Source: Streptomyces sp. NBC_00154
GTDB taxonomy: Bacteria; Actinomycetota; Actinomycetes; Streptomycetales; Streptomycetaceae
NCBI RefSeq assembly: GCF_026342835.1
Contig: NZ_JAPEMI010000002.1
Location: 1,240,001-1,304,000 of the forward strand
Length of the DNA stretch: 64,000 nt
Direction: 5' to 3'
Shown here: positions 43,639-51,545 of the stretch, one piece after another
Numbering within the stretch: position 1 is the stretch's first letter
Layout of the letters: every line of letters begins with the position of its first letter
Program-made: the position numbers and the translations under genes
The notes under the pieces: model-generated
The model's input: the letters and a program-made list of their open reading frames with translations, nothing else
Told to the model about the DNA's origin: nothing
The model's database searches: none

Positions 43639-44115
43639 GTGATCAAACTTCGATGGCAATCGCTGAAGGTTCGTTGGCACGGGACACCGGTAGATAAAGA
43701 ACAAGCTAAGAACCTGTTCGCCGTCGGCCAGGACATATCGGTTGACGCGGTGCGGGCGAACCTCGAACCGATTCCGGCTGACAAGTACCGGCTCCTGAAG
43801 ATCGACAAGGAGGTCGAGATTCGCCCCTTCGTCAACTCGCATCCGGGCGTGACGTACGAACGTGGTTCGTGTTACTACCAGCTGGGCGCCCGGGCTCAGG
43901 TTCAGCAGAACAAGGAAGTCATCGTGGTCGAGAAGGACACCGACCGCGCCTATACGGGCGACGCGGCTCGCAGCCTATTGTTCGGTACGGATGTCCAGGG
44001 GACCGTCTCCGTGAAGGCGGGGAACAACCCCAAGTTGGAGGTGTACGTGCAGAGTCGTTCGGTGAATAGGAAGCTCAAGCCGGAGACGCGTCTGCTCATC
44101 ATGCTGTCAACTTGA
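43639..44115 (+). CDS. Protein of unknown function
   Basis: 158 residues if the GTG at 43639 is used; the open frame extends upstream, but that part is antisense to the neighbouring gene. Lys/Val-rich and beta-strand-like: VRWHGTPVDKEQAKNLFAVG, EVEIRPFVNSHPGVTYERGS, YYQLGARAQVQQNKEVIVVE, GTVSVKAGNNPKLEVYVQSR and a C-terminal LLIMLST. The regular spacing suggests a small beta-barrel. Codon use is less GC-rich than the neighbours, hinting at phage or plasmid origin. A hairpin follows the stop codon directly. Confidence 0.55.
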   Translation: MIKLRWQSLKVRWHGTPVDKEQAKNLFAVGQDISVDAVRANLEPIPADKYRLLKIDKEVEIRPFVNSHPGVTYERGSCYYQLGARAQVQQNKEVIVVEKDTDRAYTGDAARSLLFGTDVQGTVSVKAGNNPKLEVYVQSRSVNRKLKPETRLLIMLST

Positions 44116-44134
44116 CCCGGTCCTAAGGACCGGG
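44116..44134 (+). terminator. Hairpin directly after the stop codon
   Basis: CCCGGTCCT and AGGACCGGG pair around a single base, followed by CTTGG. A terminator is likely; the end of an IS200/IS605-type element is an alternative. Confidence 0.55.
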
Positions 44135-44373
44135 CTTGGAGGTAGAGCCCGACTGGCTGCTGGGTTGTCTCCTCCGTCCAGACCGCCTACGGGGTGGCTG
44201 GGACGCGTGACTCACGCCCCGCAGTCCACACGGTCTCGCCCTTGCGGTCGATGTTGTGGGACGCGTCGGGCCGTTCGCCGACGTGTCGGACCGCCGAGGA
44301 GTGACCCCGGAGGTAGTGGCCGCTGGTTGATCACCGAGCACCCATCCGTAAAGGTGTGCCACACCATTCGAGC

Positions 44374-44744
44374 GTGAGCACCTTTCGGGCTGTCGTGCCC
44401 ATCGACCTGCAGCAACTGCCCGGCCTGAACGACATCCAGCCCGTCCATCAGCCCGCTATCCACCGTGGGCAGTCCATCGAGGCGCGGTTCGAGGCGTTCC
44501 ACGCTCTCAACTCGTGGGCGCTGCGGCACCTGCAGGCACTGACCACGGACTGCGCCGCCAAGGGCTTCACCCGCGTCGGCATCGGGACGCTGTTCGAGCT
44601 CCTGCGCTGGCGCTACGGACACGCCGCCCAAGGCGACGCCTTCCGGCTCAACAACAACTTCCGCAGCCGGTACGCGCGGCTCCTGATCGAACGGCACCCC
44701 GACGGGCGCCGCTGTTTGAGCCCTGGGCCCTGCGCGCCGCATGA
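44374..44744 (+). pseudogene. Phage- or plasmid-like protein with a late frameshift
   Basis: From the GTG at 44374: RFEAFHALNSWALRHLQALT, IGTLFELLRWRYGHAAQGDA and FRLNNNFRSRYARLLIERHP. This is the pattern of small phage proteins with GxxxLxExxRW and NN(F/Y)RxRYAR blocks. After RHPD the family ending (APLFEPWALRAA-stop at 44744) is one frame away, so a single-base slip near 44705 spoils the last 12 codons. It is followed closely by an ATPase stub, as in actinophage gene orders. Confidence 0.6.
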
Positions 44745-44771
44745 GACCAATCACCTCTTGGAGCAGTCCCG

Positions 44772-44869
44772 ATGGCCATCAAGCTCAAAATCCGCAATCC
44801 CACCGGCGTCGTCCCGTGGCCCCTGATCCTCCTCGAAGGAGAGGAAGGCGCCGGAAAGACGTACTCCGC
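44772..44869 (+). pseudogene. AAA-type ATPase, N-terminal stub
   Basis: MAIKLKIRNPTGVVPWPLIL followed by LEGEEGAGKTYSAV contains a full Walker A motif. Phage-borne ATPases of this type are several hundred residues; here the sequence changes to unrelated low-complexity Thr/Ala/Gly repeats after about 32 residues. Truncated. Confidence 0.7.
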
Positions 44870-45010
44870 CGTTTCGGAGCAGGGCTCAGACCCGGGTGAG
44901 ACTGTCGGCCCCTTGACCGCCGGCTCCTTGACGGCCGGTGCTTCAGCTGTCGGCTCTTCGGTCGGGTGACTCGAGACGGAGTCGCCGACGCGCAGTGGAT
45001 CGGACCGCCG

Positions 45011-46297
45011 TCATCGCAACTCGTCGAGGGCCTGGCGGCAGGCGTCCGGGTTCCCCCGCCAGTAGCGCCAGGTGCCCCCGTCCGTCAGAACAGCGGCGAG
45101 TGCATCCTCCGGGGAGATGCGCTCACGTCCCACGATCTCGCGAACGATCACGGTCGCAGCCGTCAGTCCGTCCCTGCCGCCCTCGCAGAGATGCCCGAGG
45201 GCGGACTCAGGGTGGTCGGCGGCCGTTGCGCGGGTGGACTCCACCAGTGGCTGCAGCCACCGGGCCCACCGGCCGTAGCCGTCCTCTCCCGGTCGCTCCG
45301 CCGTCTCCAGGAGCGGTCCGAGGGCGCGCGCGAGGCGCCCCCGACAGCTTGCCGCATCCTCGGTGACCCAGGGGTGTTCGGCTGTGAAGTGACGCCAACC
45401 GGTCTCCACGTCCAGTTCGTCGAGCCACCAGGCACCGGCCGGCCGCACCCCCTCCGCGCCGCTGAGCACGAAGGCGTCCCGTACCAGTTCGAAGGACGGC
45501 GGAGTGTGTTCCGCCAGCAGGACCGCGTCGTACAGGTCCTTGCCCTGCGGATAGGCGTCGGTGACCAACCACAGCAGCTTCCAGGCCAGCGACAGAGCGG
45601 GGGAGACGGCCGGCACCCGGCAGCCGGGACCGTCACCCAGCGGCCGGAGCCCGGTGAGTTCGGCCGGGGCCGGCAGGATCTCGTTGAACACCACATCCAG
45701 CTGTACGGTGCCACCGGGAATCCCCGACGCAGTCCACGGCAGCAGCATGCGGCGGCCCGGAACCCGGTCGTACGTCCAGATGTTCTCGGTCACCATTGCG
45801 GCCGCGTCGATCCGGACGGCGCCGCGCGCGGCTGCCGCGGCATCCCGGGCGATCGTGTCGAACAGACCCGAGGTCCGGGGTCCGTCCATGGCCCAGTCCC
45901 GAGGTACGACGAGGAAGTCCAGGTCGCCCGGATCGCGGGCCGCGTCCCCGAACCAGGTCGCCATCAACACGCTGCCGCGCAGCACCAGATGGCGGGCCCA
46001 GGGACCCTCCGCGACGGCCGCTAGCACCGTATCGAGCACGGTCCGCCGCGCTCGGTGCCAGGCCCGGCCCGTCGCGGCATCCTCGAAGTCCGGCTCCCCG
46101 GCCCGGTAAGCGTTGGCGAACTGTTTCAAGGCAGGTTCGAAGATCGCCGGGTGATGCATGCCGACGGGGGCGGGCAGCAGCGTTGCGGGGAGATCCGCGT
46201 GCCGCCGTGTCTCGTCGTCGAGGGGCGCGTGCGGGATGTGCGGGGAGCCGGCCCACAGCCTCGTCCAGGAGGAGGCGTCGTCGGCGGAGGGCGTCAT
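45011..46297 (-). CDS. AbiEii-type nucleotidyltransferase
   Basis: 428 residues from the ATG at 46297 (MTPSADDASSWTRLWAGSPH), with GGGAG upstream; in-frame codons further up are less likely. The nucleotidyltransferase core is LVLRGSVLMATWFGDAARDP-GDLDFLV, with the GS and DxD metal-binding motif, followed by a third acidic position in GGTVQLDVVFNE. SPALSLAWKLLWLVTDAYPQ and GKDLYDAVLLAEH match the AbiEii/AbiGii family used in type IV toxin-antitoxin and abortive-infection systems. No AbiEi-like antitoxin is adjacent, so it may be a solitary member with another role. Confidence 0.8.
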   Translation of the reverse strand: MTPSADDASSWTRLWAGSPHIPHAPLDDETRRHADLPATLLPAPVGMHHPAIFEPALKQFANAYRAGEPDFEDAATGRAWHRARRTVLDTVLAAVAEGPWARHLVLRGSVLMATWFGDAARDPGDLDFLVVPRDWAMDGPRTSGLFDTIARDAAAAARGAVRIDAAAMVTENIWTYDRVPGRRMLLPWTASGIPGGTVQLDVVFNEILPAPAELTGLRPLGDGPGCRVPAVSPALSLAWKLLWLVTDAYPQGKDLYDAVLLAEHTPPSFELVRDAFVLSGAEGVRPAGAWWLDELDVETGWRHFTAEHPWVTEDAASCRGRLARALGPLLETAERPGEDGYGRWARWLQPLVESTRATAADHPESALGHLCEGGRDGLTAATVIVREIVGRERISPEDALAAVLTDGGTWRYWRGNPDACRQALDELR

Positions 46298-46525
46298 GGT
46301 GATGGCTCCCGAGCAGAGGTGCGGCATGGTCCGCCGCCTTGTCAGAGGCGGCAGTTGAAGTTCCGGGCGGCCGTGATCGCCTGACGACAGCATAGGCTCT
46401 CAGGCAGTACGAGGAGTTCCCCCGGCCCGGCGCCGGCACTCGTGCCGGAGCGATGTGAGCCGGCCTCGGAACGGCCGAAACCCGCTCCGGTGACCTGCTT
46501 GTCCCAGTCGCGCGTGCGCGAACCA

Positions 46526-46555
46526 TTGACACTCTCCCCGACCCCTCACTACGGT
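46526..46555 (+). promoter_or_regulatory. Candidate promoter of the sugar-transporter operon
   Basis: TTGACA (46526-46531) and TACGGT (46550-46555) with an 18-base spacer. It gives a leader of about 225 bases before the chvE start codon. Confidence 0.6.
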
Positions 46556-46563
46556 CACGCCAG

Positions 46564-46718
46564 AATTTCGAACGGGTGACGAAATATCGAACACCCTAGG
46601 AGCTATAGGAGTTACGCGAGCCCCAGGAGCAACCACCTTGCCGCTCAGGGGAATCGGCTGATCGTCCGGCAGTCACGAATGGGCACGCTCAGCGATTCGA
46701 ACCTTGTCCGATATATCG
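46564..46718 (+). promoter_or_regulatory. Candidate operators in the leader of the sugar-transporter operon
   Basis: Directly behind the promoter lies ATTTCG-N9-CGAAAT (46564-46584), continuing into ATATCGAAC. A second site near 46709-46718 is the perfect palindrome CGATATATCG followed by AACG. The shared TATCGAAC core in an AT-rich context suggests binding of a sugar-responsive repressor of LacI or ROK type; no such gene is in the window. Confidence 0.5.
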
Positions 46719-46788
46719 AACGCTCGATGGGGTCACCTCCTTGTCGGGCCAACTTCCGCCGTTTCCCTCGTACTCCGGAGGACCGATC

Positions 46789-47904
46789 ATGCGCACGACC
46801 CGTACGCGTACTGCAGCAGCCGCCCTGACAGCCGTTGCGCTGTCCCTCTCACTTGCCGCCTGCGGGCAGAGCGGCGCCGGCGGCAGCAAGGAGGAGAAGG
46901 CGGGTGGTAAGGGCTCCACCATCGGTATCGCCATGCCGACCAAGTCGTCTGAGCGCTGGATAGCCGACGGCCGCAACATGGTCGCCGAGTTCAAGAAGCT
47001 CGGCTACAAGACCGATCTGCAGTACGGCGAGGACGACGTCGACCAGCAGGTCTCCCAGATCGAGAACATGATCACCAAGGGTGTGGACGTCCTGGTGATT
47101 GCGGCGATCGACGGCCGGGCGCTGAGCGATGTCCTTCGGCAGGCGGGGGAGCAGAACATCAAGGTCATCTCCTACGACCGGCTCATCCTCGGCAGCCCGG
47201 ACGTCGACTACTACGCCTCCTTCGACAACGAAAAGGTCGGCGAACTCCAGGCCGGTTACCTCGTCGACAAGCTCGGCCTGAAGTCCGGATCCGAGAAGGG
47301 GCCCTTCAACATCGAGCTGTTCGCGGGGTCGCCGGACGACAACAACACGCGCTACTTCTTCCAGGGCGCCTGGAAGACCCTCAAGCCGTACATCGACAAG
47401 AAGCAGCTCGTGGTCCGCAGCAAGCAGACGAAGCTGGACCAGATCACCACCCTGCGCTGGGACGGCGGCACGGCACAGAAGCGCATGGACGACCTGCTGA
47501 CCAGCGCCTACTCGTCGGCCGAAGTGGACGCCGTGCTCTCCCCGTACGACGGCATCTCCATCGGCATCATCTCGGCGCTCAAGTCGGACGGCTACGGCAC
47601 CAAGTCGAAGCCCTACCCGGTCGTCACCGGCCAGGACGCCGAGGTCGCGTCCGTGAAGTCGATCATTGCGGGACAGCAGACCCAGACCGTGTACAAGGAC
47701 ACCCGGGCCCTGGCCAAGCAGGCGGTCCAGATGGCCGACGCCGTACTCCACGACAAGAAGCCCGAGGTCAACGACACCACGACGTACAACAACGAGAAGC
47801 GCGTCGTGCCGTCCTTCCTCCTGGACCCGGTCAGCGTCGACAAGACCAACTACCAGGCCGAGCTGGTCGATTCGGGTTACATCAAGGAGAGCGACCTCCG
47901 ATGA
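46789..47904 (+). CDS. chvE: Multiple-monosaccharide ABC transporter, substrate-binding lipoprotein
   Basis: 371 residues; CCGGAGGA seven bases before the ATG. Lipoprotein signal peptide ending SLSLAACGQ (lipobox LAAC). The mature protein is a type I periplasmic-binding fold: IGIAMPTKSSERWIADGRNM, ISQIENMITKGVDVLVIAAI-like hinge strand, VISYDRLILGSPDVDYYASF, PFNIELFAGSPDDNNTRYFF and a C-terminal YPVVTGQDAEVASVKSIIAG. The SERW and DRLI motifs match ChvE, the glucose/galactose/xylose/arabinose receptor of the GguAB system. It overlaps mmsA by four bases (ATGA). Gram-positive lipid anchoring outside the membrane is expected. Confidence 0.95.
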   Translation: MRTTRTRTAAAALTAVALSLSLAACGQSGAGGSKEEKAGGKGSTIGIAMPTKSSERWIADGRNMVAEFKKLGYKTDLQYGEDDVDQQVSQIENMITKGVDVLVIAAIDGRALSDVLRQAGEQNIKVISYDRLILGSPDVDYYASFDNEKVGELQAGYLVDKLGLKSGSEKGPFNIELFAGSPDDNNTRYFFQGAWKTLKPYIDKKQLVVRSKQTKLDQITTLRWDGGTAQKRMDDLLTSAYSSAEVDAVLSPYDGISIGIISALKSDGYGTKSKPYPVVTGQDAEVASVKSIIAGQQTQTVYKDTRALAKQAVQMADAVLHDKKPEVNDTTTYNNEKRVVPSFLLDPVSVDKTNYQAELVDSGYIKESDLR

Positions 47905-49442
47905 CCGTGCCGGTCCTCGAAATGCGGTCCATCGTCAAGACCTTCCCCGGCGTCAAGGCGCTCTCGGACGTCTCCCTGACCGTCGCGGAGGGCGAAGTAC
48001 ACGCCCTCTGCGGGGAGAACGGCGCCGGTAAGTCGACCCTGATGAAGGTTCTCAGCGGAGTGCATCCGCACGGGAGCTACGAGGGCGAGATCCGATTCCG
48101 CGGCGAGCGCTGTGCGTTCAAGGACATCCGCGCCAGTGAGGCACGCGGGATCGTGATCATCCACCAGGAACTCGCCCTGGTGCCGTACCTCTCCATCGCG
48201 GAGAACATCTTCCTCGGCAATGAACACGCCAACCACGGCTTCATCAGCTGGAACGAGACACTGCGGCACGCCGCCGCCCTCCTGGAACGAGTCGGGCTGC
48301 GTGAGCACCCGCAGACCAGGGTCGCGGACATCGGAGTCGGCAAACAGCAGCTCGTCGAGATCGCCAAGGCCCTCGCCAAGAAGGTCGAACTGCTGATCCT
48401 CGACGAACCGACCGCCGCACTCAACGACGAGGACAGCGCCCAGCTCATCAGCCTCATCAAGGAGCTGAAAGGGCAAGGGATCTCCTCGATCATCATCTCG
48501 CACAAGCTGGGCGAGATCGCGGCGGTCGCCGACTCGGTCACCGTCATCCGCGACGGCCGCACCGTCGAGACCCTCGACGTGCACGCCGAGGCGACCACCG
48601 AGGACCGCATCATCCGCCTCATGGTCGGACGCGACCTCGACCACCGCTTCCCCGAACGGACCAGGTACGAGGGCGATCCGGGCACCCACCCTGCCCTGGA
48701 GATCCGCGACTGGACCGTGCACCACCCCATCGACCAGCACCGCAAGGTCGTCGACCAGGCCCACGTCGAGGCCCGGCGGGGCGAGATCGTGGGCATCGCC
48801 GGTCTGATGGGCGCGGGACGCACCGAACTGGCGATGAGCGTCTTCGGACGCAGCTACGGCCACAACATCAGCGGCAAGGTCTTCAAGGACGGCAAGGAGA
48901 TCCGTACCCGCACCGTCCCGGAGGCTGTCCGGCACGGCATCGCCTACGTCACCGAGGACCGCAAGCAGTACGGCCTCAACACCATCGACACCATCGGCCG
49001 CAACATCACCCTCAGCGCCCTGGACAAGGTGGCGCGGCGCGGCGTCGTCGACGAGCACGAGGAGACCCGGGTCGCGGAGTCGTACCGGAAATCCATGAAC
49101 ATCAAGGCCCCGACCGTCTTCGAGCAGGTCGGCCGGCTCTCCGGCGGCAACCAGCAGAAGGTCGTCCTCAGCAAGTGGATCTTCGCCGGACCCGATGTGC
49201 TGATCCTCGACGAACCCACCCGCGGCATCGATGTAGGCGCCAAGTACGAGATCTACACCGTCATCGACCGGCTCGCCGCCGACGGCAGAGCAGTCGTGCT
49301 GATCTCCTCCGAACTGCCCGAACTCCTCGGCATGTGCGACCGCATCTACACCATGTCGGCCGGCCGGATCACCGGCGAAGTCCCGCGCGCCGAGGCCACC
49401 CAGGAGGTCCTGATGCGCCATATGACCAGCGACAAGAGGTAG
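47901..49442 (+). CDS. mmsA: Multiple-monosaccharide ABC transporter, ATP-binding protein
   Basis: 513 residues with two nucleotide-binding domains, as in sugar ABC ATPases. First: Walker A GENGAGKSTLMK, signature GVGKQQLVEIAKALA and Walker B LLILDEPTAAL. Second: a degenerate Walker A (GIAGLMGAGRTELAMS), signature LSGGNQQKVVLSKW and Walker B VLILDEPTRGIDVG. The asymmetry is normal for the MglA/GguA family. Its start overlaps chvE, and mmsB starts six bases after its stop. It powers import of monosaccharides bound by ChvE. Confidence 0.96.
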   Translation: MTVPVLEMRSIVKTFPGVKALSDVSLTVAEGEVHALCGENGAGKSTLMKVLSGVHPHGSYEGEIRFRGERCAFKDIRASEARGIVIIHQELALVPYLSIAENIFLGNEHANHGFISWNETLRHAAALLERVGLREHPQTRVADIGVGKQQLVEIAKALAKKVELLILDEPTAALNDEDSAQLISLIKELKGQGISSIIISHKLGEIAAVADSVTVIRDGRTVETLDVHAEATTEDRIIRLMVGRDLDHRFPERTRYEGDPGTHPALEIRDWTVHHPIDQHRKVVDQAHVEARRGEIVGIAGLMGAGRTELAMSVFGRSYGHNISGKVFKDGKEIRTRTVPEAVRHGIAYVTEDRKQYGLNTIDTIGRNITLSALDKVARRGVVDEHEETRVAESYRKSMNIKAPTVFEQVGRLSGGNQQKVVLSKWIFAGPDVLILDEPTRGIDVGAKYEIYTVIDRLAADGRAVVLISSELPELLGMCDRIYTMSAGRITGEVPRAEATQEVLMRHMTSDKR

Positions 49443-49448
49443 CAGGAA

Positions 49449-50684
49449 ATGTCCCAGGCCCCCACCGAGACCCCGCAGCGCCCGATGCCGGCCACAGCGG
49501 CAGTGCCCGCGACCACCGGCACCCTCCTCCTGGACGCGGCCCGCCGCAACATGCGCCAGTACGGGATGCTCATCGCCCTCGGACTGATCGTCGTGCTCTT
49601 CGAGATATGGACCGACGGCGTCCTGCTCAAGCCGAACAACGTCACCAATCTGGTGCTCCAGAACAGTTACATCCTCGTCCTCGCCATCGGCATGATGATC
49701 GTCATCATCGCCGGCCACATCGATCTGTCGGTCGGCTCACTGGCCGCCTTCGTCTCCGCCGCCTGCGCCGTGATGATGGTCGAGCAGGATGTGCCATGGG
49801 TCCTCGCCCTGGTCCTCGCCCTCGTCGTCGGAGCGGTCGCCGGAGCGTGGCAGGGCTTCTGGATCGCGTACGTCGGCATCCCGTCATTCATCGTCACGCT
49901 GGCCGGGATGCTGCTCTTCCGCGGCGGCACCCAGATCCTCCTCGGCAGCCGCTCGCTCGGCCCGTTCCCCGAAGGCTTCCAGAAGATATCCACCGGCTAC
50001 CTCCCGGAGGTCGGTCCGCAGACCAACTATCACAATCTCACCCTCCTCATGGGCCTCGGGCTCCTGGCCTTCGCCCTGATCCAGGAAGTCCGCGACCGGC
50101 GGCGGCAACAGCGGTACGGACTCGACGTCCTGCCCAGGAACCTCTTCCTCGCCAAGTGCGTGGCCATGGGCGCGGCAGTCCTCGCCTTCACGATGACCCT
50201 GGCCAGCTACCGCGGCGTCCCGGTCGTCCTGCTCCTGCTCGCCGTACTGCTCTTGGGCTTCGGATACGTCATGCGCAACGCGATCGTCGGACGCCATGTG
50301 TACGCGCTCGGCGGCAACCGGGCAGCAGCGAAGCTGTCGGGGGTGAAGGACCAGCGCGTCACCTTCCTGGTCTTCGTGAACATGGGGGTGCTTGCCGCCC
50401 TCGCCGGCATCGTCTACGCAGCCCGCCTCAATGCAGGCGTCCCTCAGGCCGGGACCAACTTCGAACTGGAGGCCATCGCCGCCGCGTTCATCGGCGGCGC
50501 CTCGATGAGCGGAGGCGTCGGCACCGTGTTCGGCGCGATCATCGGCGGCCTGGTGCTCGGTGTACTCAACAACGGGATGTCGCTGGTGGGCATCGGAACC
50601 GACTACCAGCAGGTCATCAAGGGATTTGTCCTGCTTGCCGCGGTCGGGTTCGACGTCTACAACAAGCGCAAGGCTGGCTCCTGA
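49449..50684 (+). CDS. mmsB: Multiple-monosaccharide ABC transporter, permease
   Basis: 411 residues with about ten membrane helices (for example YGMLIALGLIVVLFEIWTDG, SYILVLAIGMMIVIIAGHID and FVNMGVLAALAGIVYAARLN). The permease motif of the BPD_transp_2 family is visible as EAIAAAFIGGASMSGGVGTV. A long cytoplasmic loop (QEVRDRRRQQRYGLDVLPRN) is typical of GguB-like permeases. It is the last gene of the operon and is followed by a terminator 50 bases downstream. Confidence 0.96.
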   Translation: MSQAPTETPQRPMPATAAVPATTGTLLLDAARRNMRQYGMLIALGLIVVLFEIWTDGVLLKPNNVTNLVLQNSYILVLAIGMMIVIIAGHIDLSVGSLAAFVSAACAVMMVEQDVPWVLALVLALVVGAVAGAWQGFWIAYVGIPSFIVTLAGMLLFRGGTQILLGSRSLGPFPEGFQKISTGYLPEVGPQTNYHNLTLLMGLGLLAFALIQEVRDRRRQQRYGLDVLPRNLFLAKCVAMGAAVLAFTMTLASYRGVPVVLLLLAVLLLGFGYVMRNAIVGRHVYALGGNRAAAKLSGVKDQRVTFLVFVNMGVLAALAGIVYAARLNAGVPQAGTNFELEAIAAAFIGGASMSGGVGTVFGAIIGGLVLGVLNNGMSLVGIGTDYQQVIKGFVLLAAVGFDVYNKRKAGS

Positions 50685-50734
50685 CCGTCCCTGCCGCTCG
50701 GCAGAAGTCACGCCCACGCAGGACCAGCAACCAG

Positions 50735-50777
50735 CAGGCTCTCGTCGCCGGCGCAACTGCCCGGCGGCGAGAGCCTG
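50735..50777 (+). terminator. Terminator of the chvE-mmsA-mmsB operon
   Basis: CAGGCTCTCGTCGCCGG (50735-50751) pairs with CCGGCGGCGAGAGCCTG (50761-50777) with one mismatch. Confidence 0.85.
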
Positions 50778-51043
50778 AACAACCGGGCGCACACCTTCGC
50801 AGTAATTCCCAATTGACGTGCCCTGAACTCAAGGACCTGGTCATGAACACGGCGAATCCCTGCCCGAAAGGTGACCTGCGCGTGTCCCGTCTGCGCAGGC
50901 GTCCCGCCGCAAGCCACTTCGTGCGCGGGCTCTGTTGCGGTGCCGGTTCTCCGGCTGCCAGCGCCGCGCGATCTGGCTCCAGAAGCGCTTCTGACGTCGA
51001 TTCGACCGAGCCGGGGTCGGCGTCGTAGAGTTCACCGTACCGA

Positions 51044-51117
51044 CGCGGGGTGGAGCAGCTCGGTAGCTCGCTGGGCTCATAACCCAGAGGTCGCAGGTTC
51101 AAATCCTGTCCCCGCTA
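51044..51117 (+). tRNA. tRNA-fMet (CAT)
   Basis: 74 bases that fold into a cloverleaf: acceptor arm CGCGGGG with CCCCGCT, leaving C1 unpaired with T72, D-arm GAGCAGCTCGGTAGCTC, anticodon arm CTGGG-CTCATAA-CCCAG with anticodon CAT at 51078-51080, and T-arm CAGGTTCAAATCCTG. The 1-72 mismatch and the three consecutive G:C pairs in the anticodon stem are the marks of an initiator tRNA. CCA is not encoded. Confidence 0.95.
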
Positions 51118-51125
51118 CTCAAACG

Positions 51126-51153
51126 TGAAGGCCCGGTGGGTACCGGGCCTTCA
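51126..51153 (+). terminator. Terminator hairpin after tRNA-fMet
   Basis: TGAAGGCCCGGT and ACCGGGCCTTCA form a perfect 12-bp stem around GGGT, eight bases behind the tRNA. Confidence 0.85.
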
Positions 51154-51545
51154 CTGCATCTGGCCCCGCTCGACCTGGTCCTGAGGCAACAGGACTCCGG
51201 GACGAAGAAGGCGTCAACAACATTGCGTCTTCGAGGCCAAGCTCGCCACGACCCCGTCCGCCAACGGTCCCTGGAGATTGGCCCCTCCCCTCACCGTCGG
51301 CAAGCCGGTCTCCTCCTGCTCACCAGGCGCCGCCTCCGAGGTCACCCTCCTCCTCCCGGACGGCCGCCTGCGCCGAGAGCAAGCAGTCGAGCCGGGCGGT
51401 GACGCACACGGAGGGCGGCTAACGCTGGCGTGGCACGCAACAGGGCTCTCTTGCGCACCCGCACGCACTCTTGCCGCGAGTGGTTGCATACACAACCATT
51501 GTTGTGGTCCGGCATCCATGGTTCGCGTCCATCCCAGGAGGACAG
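51154..51545. promoter_or_regulatory. Upstream region of the M28 peptidase gene
   Basis: No intact gene; a short protein-like patch (VFEAKLATTPSANGPW) near 51230 may be a relic. The inverted repeat TGGTTG-N6-CAACCA at 51481-51498, about 50 bases before the start codon, is a candidate operator. Confidence 0.45.

Noticed and set aside
44101..44160. End of an IS200/IS605 element with an omega-RNA-like hairpin
   Set aside because: The hairpin with CTTGG tail is suggestive, but there is no TnpA/TnpB sequence nearby, so a terminator is the simpler reading.
47877..49718. 613-codon minus-strand frame opposite mmsA
   Set aside because: It is the mirror of a real, highly conserved ATPase; the composition (Asp/Val/Gly-rich) is typical of antisense shadows.
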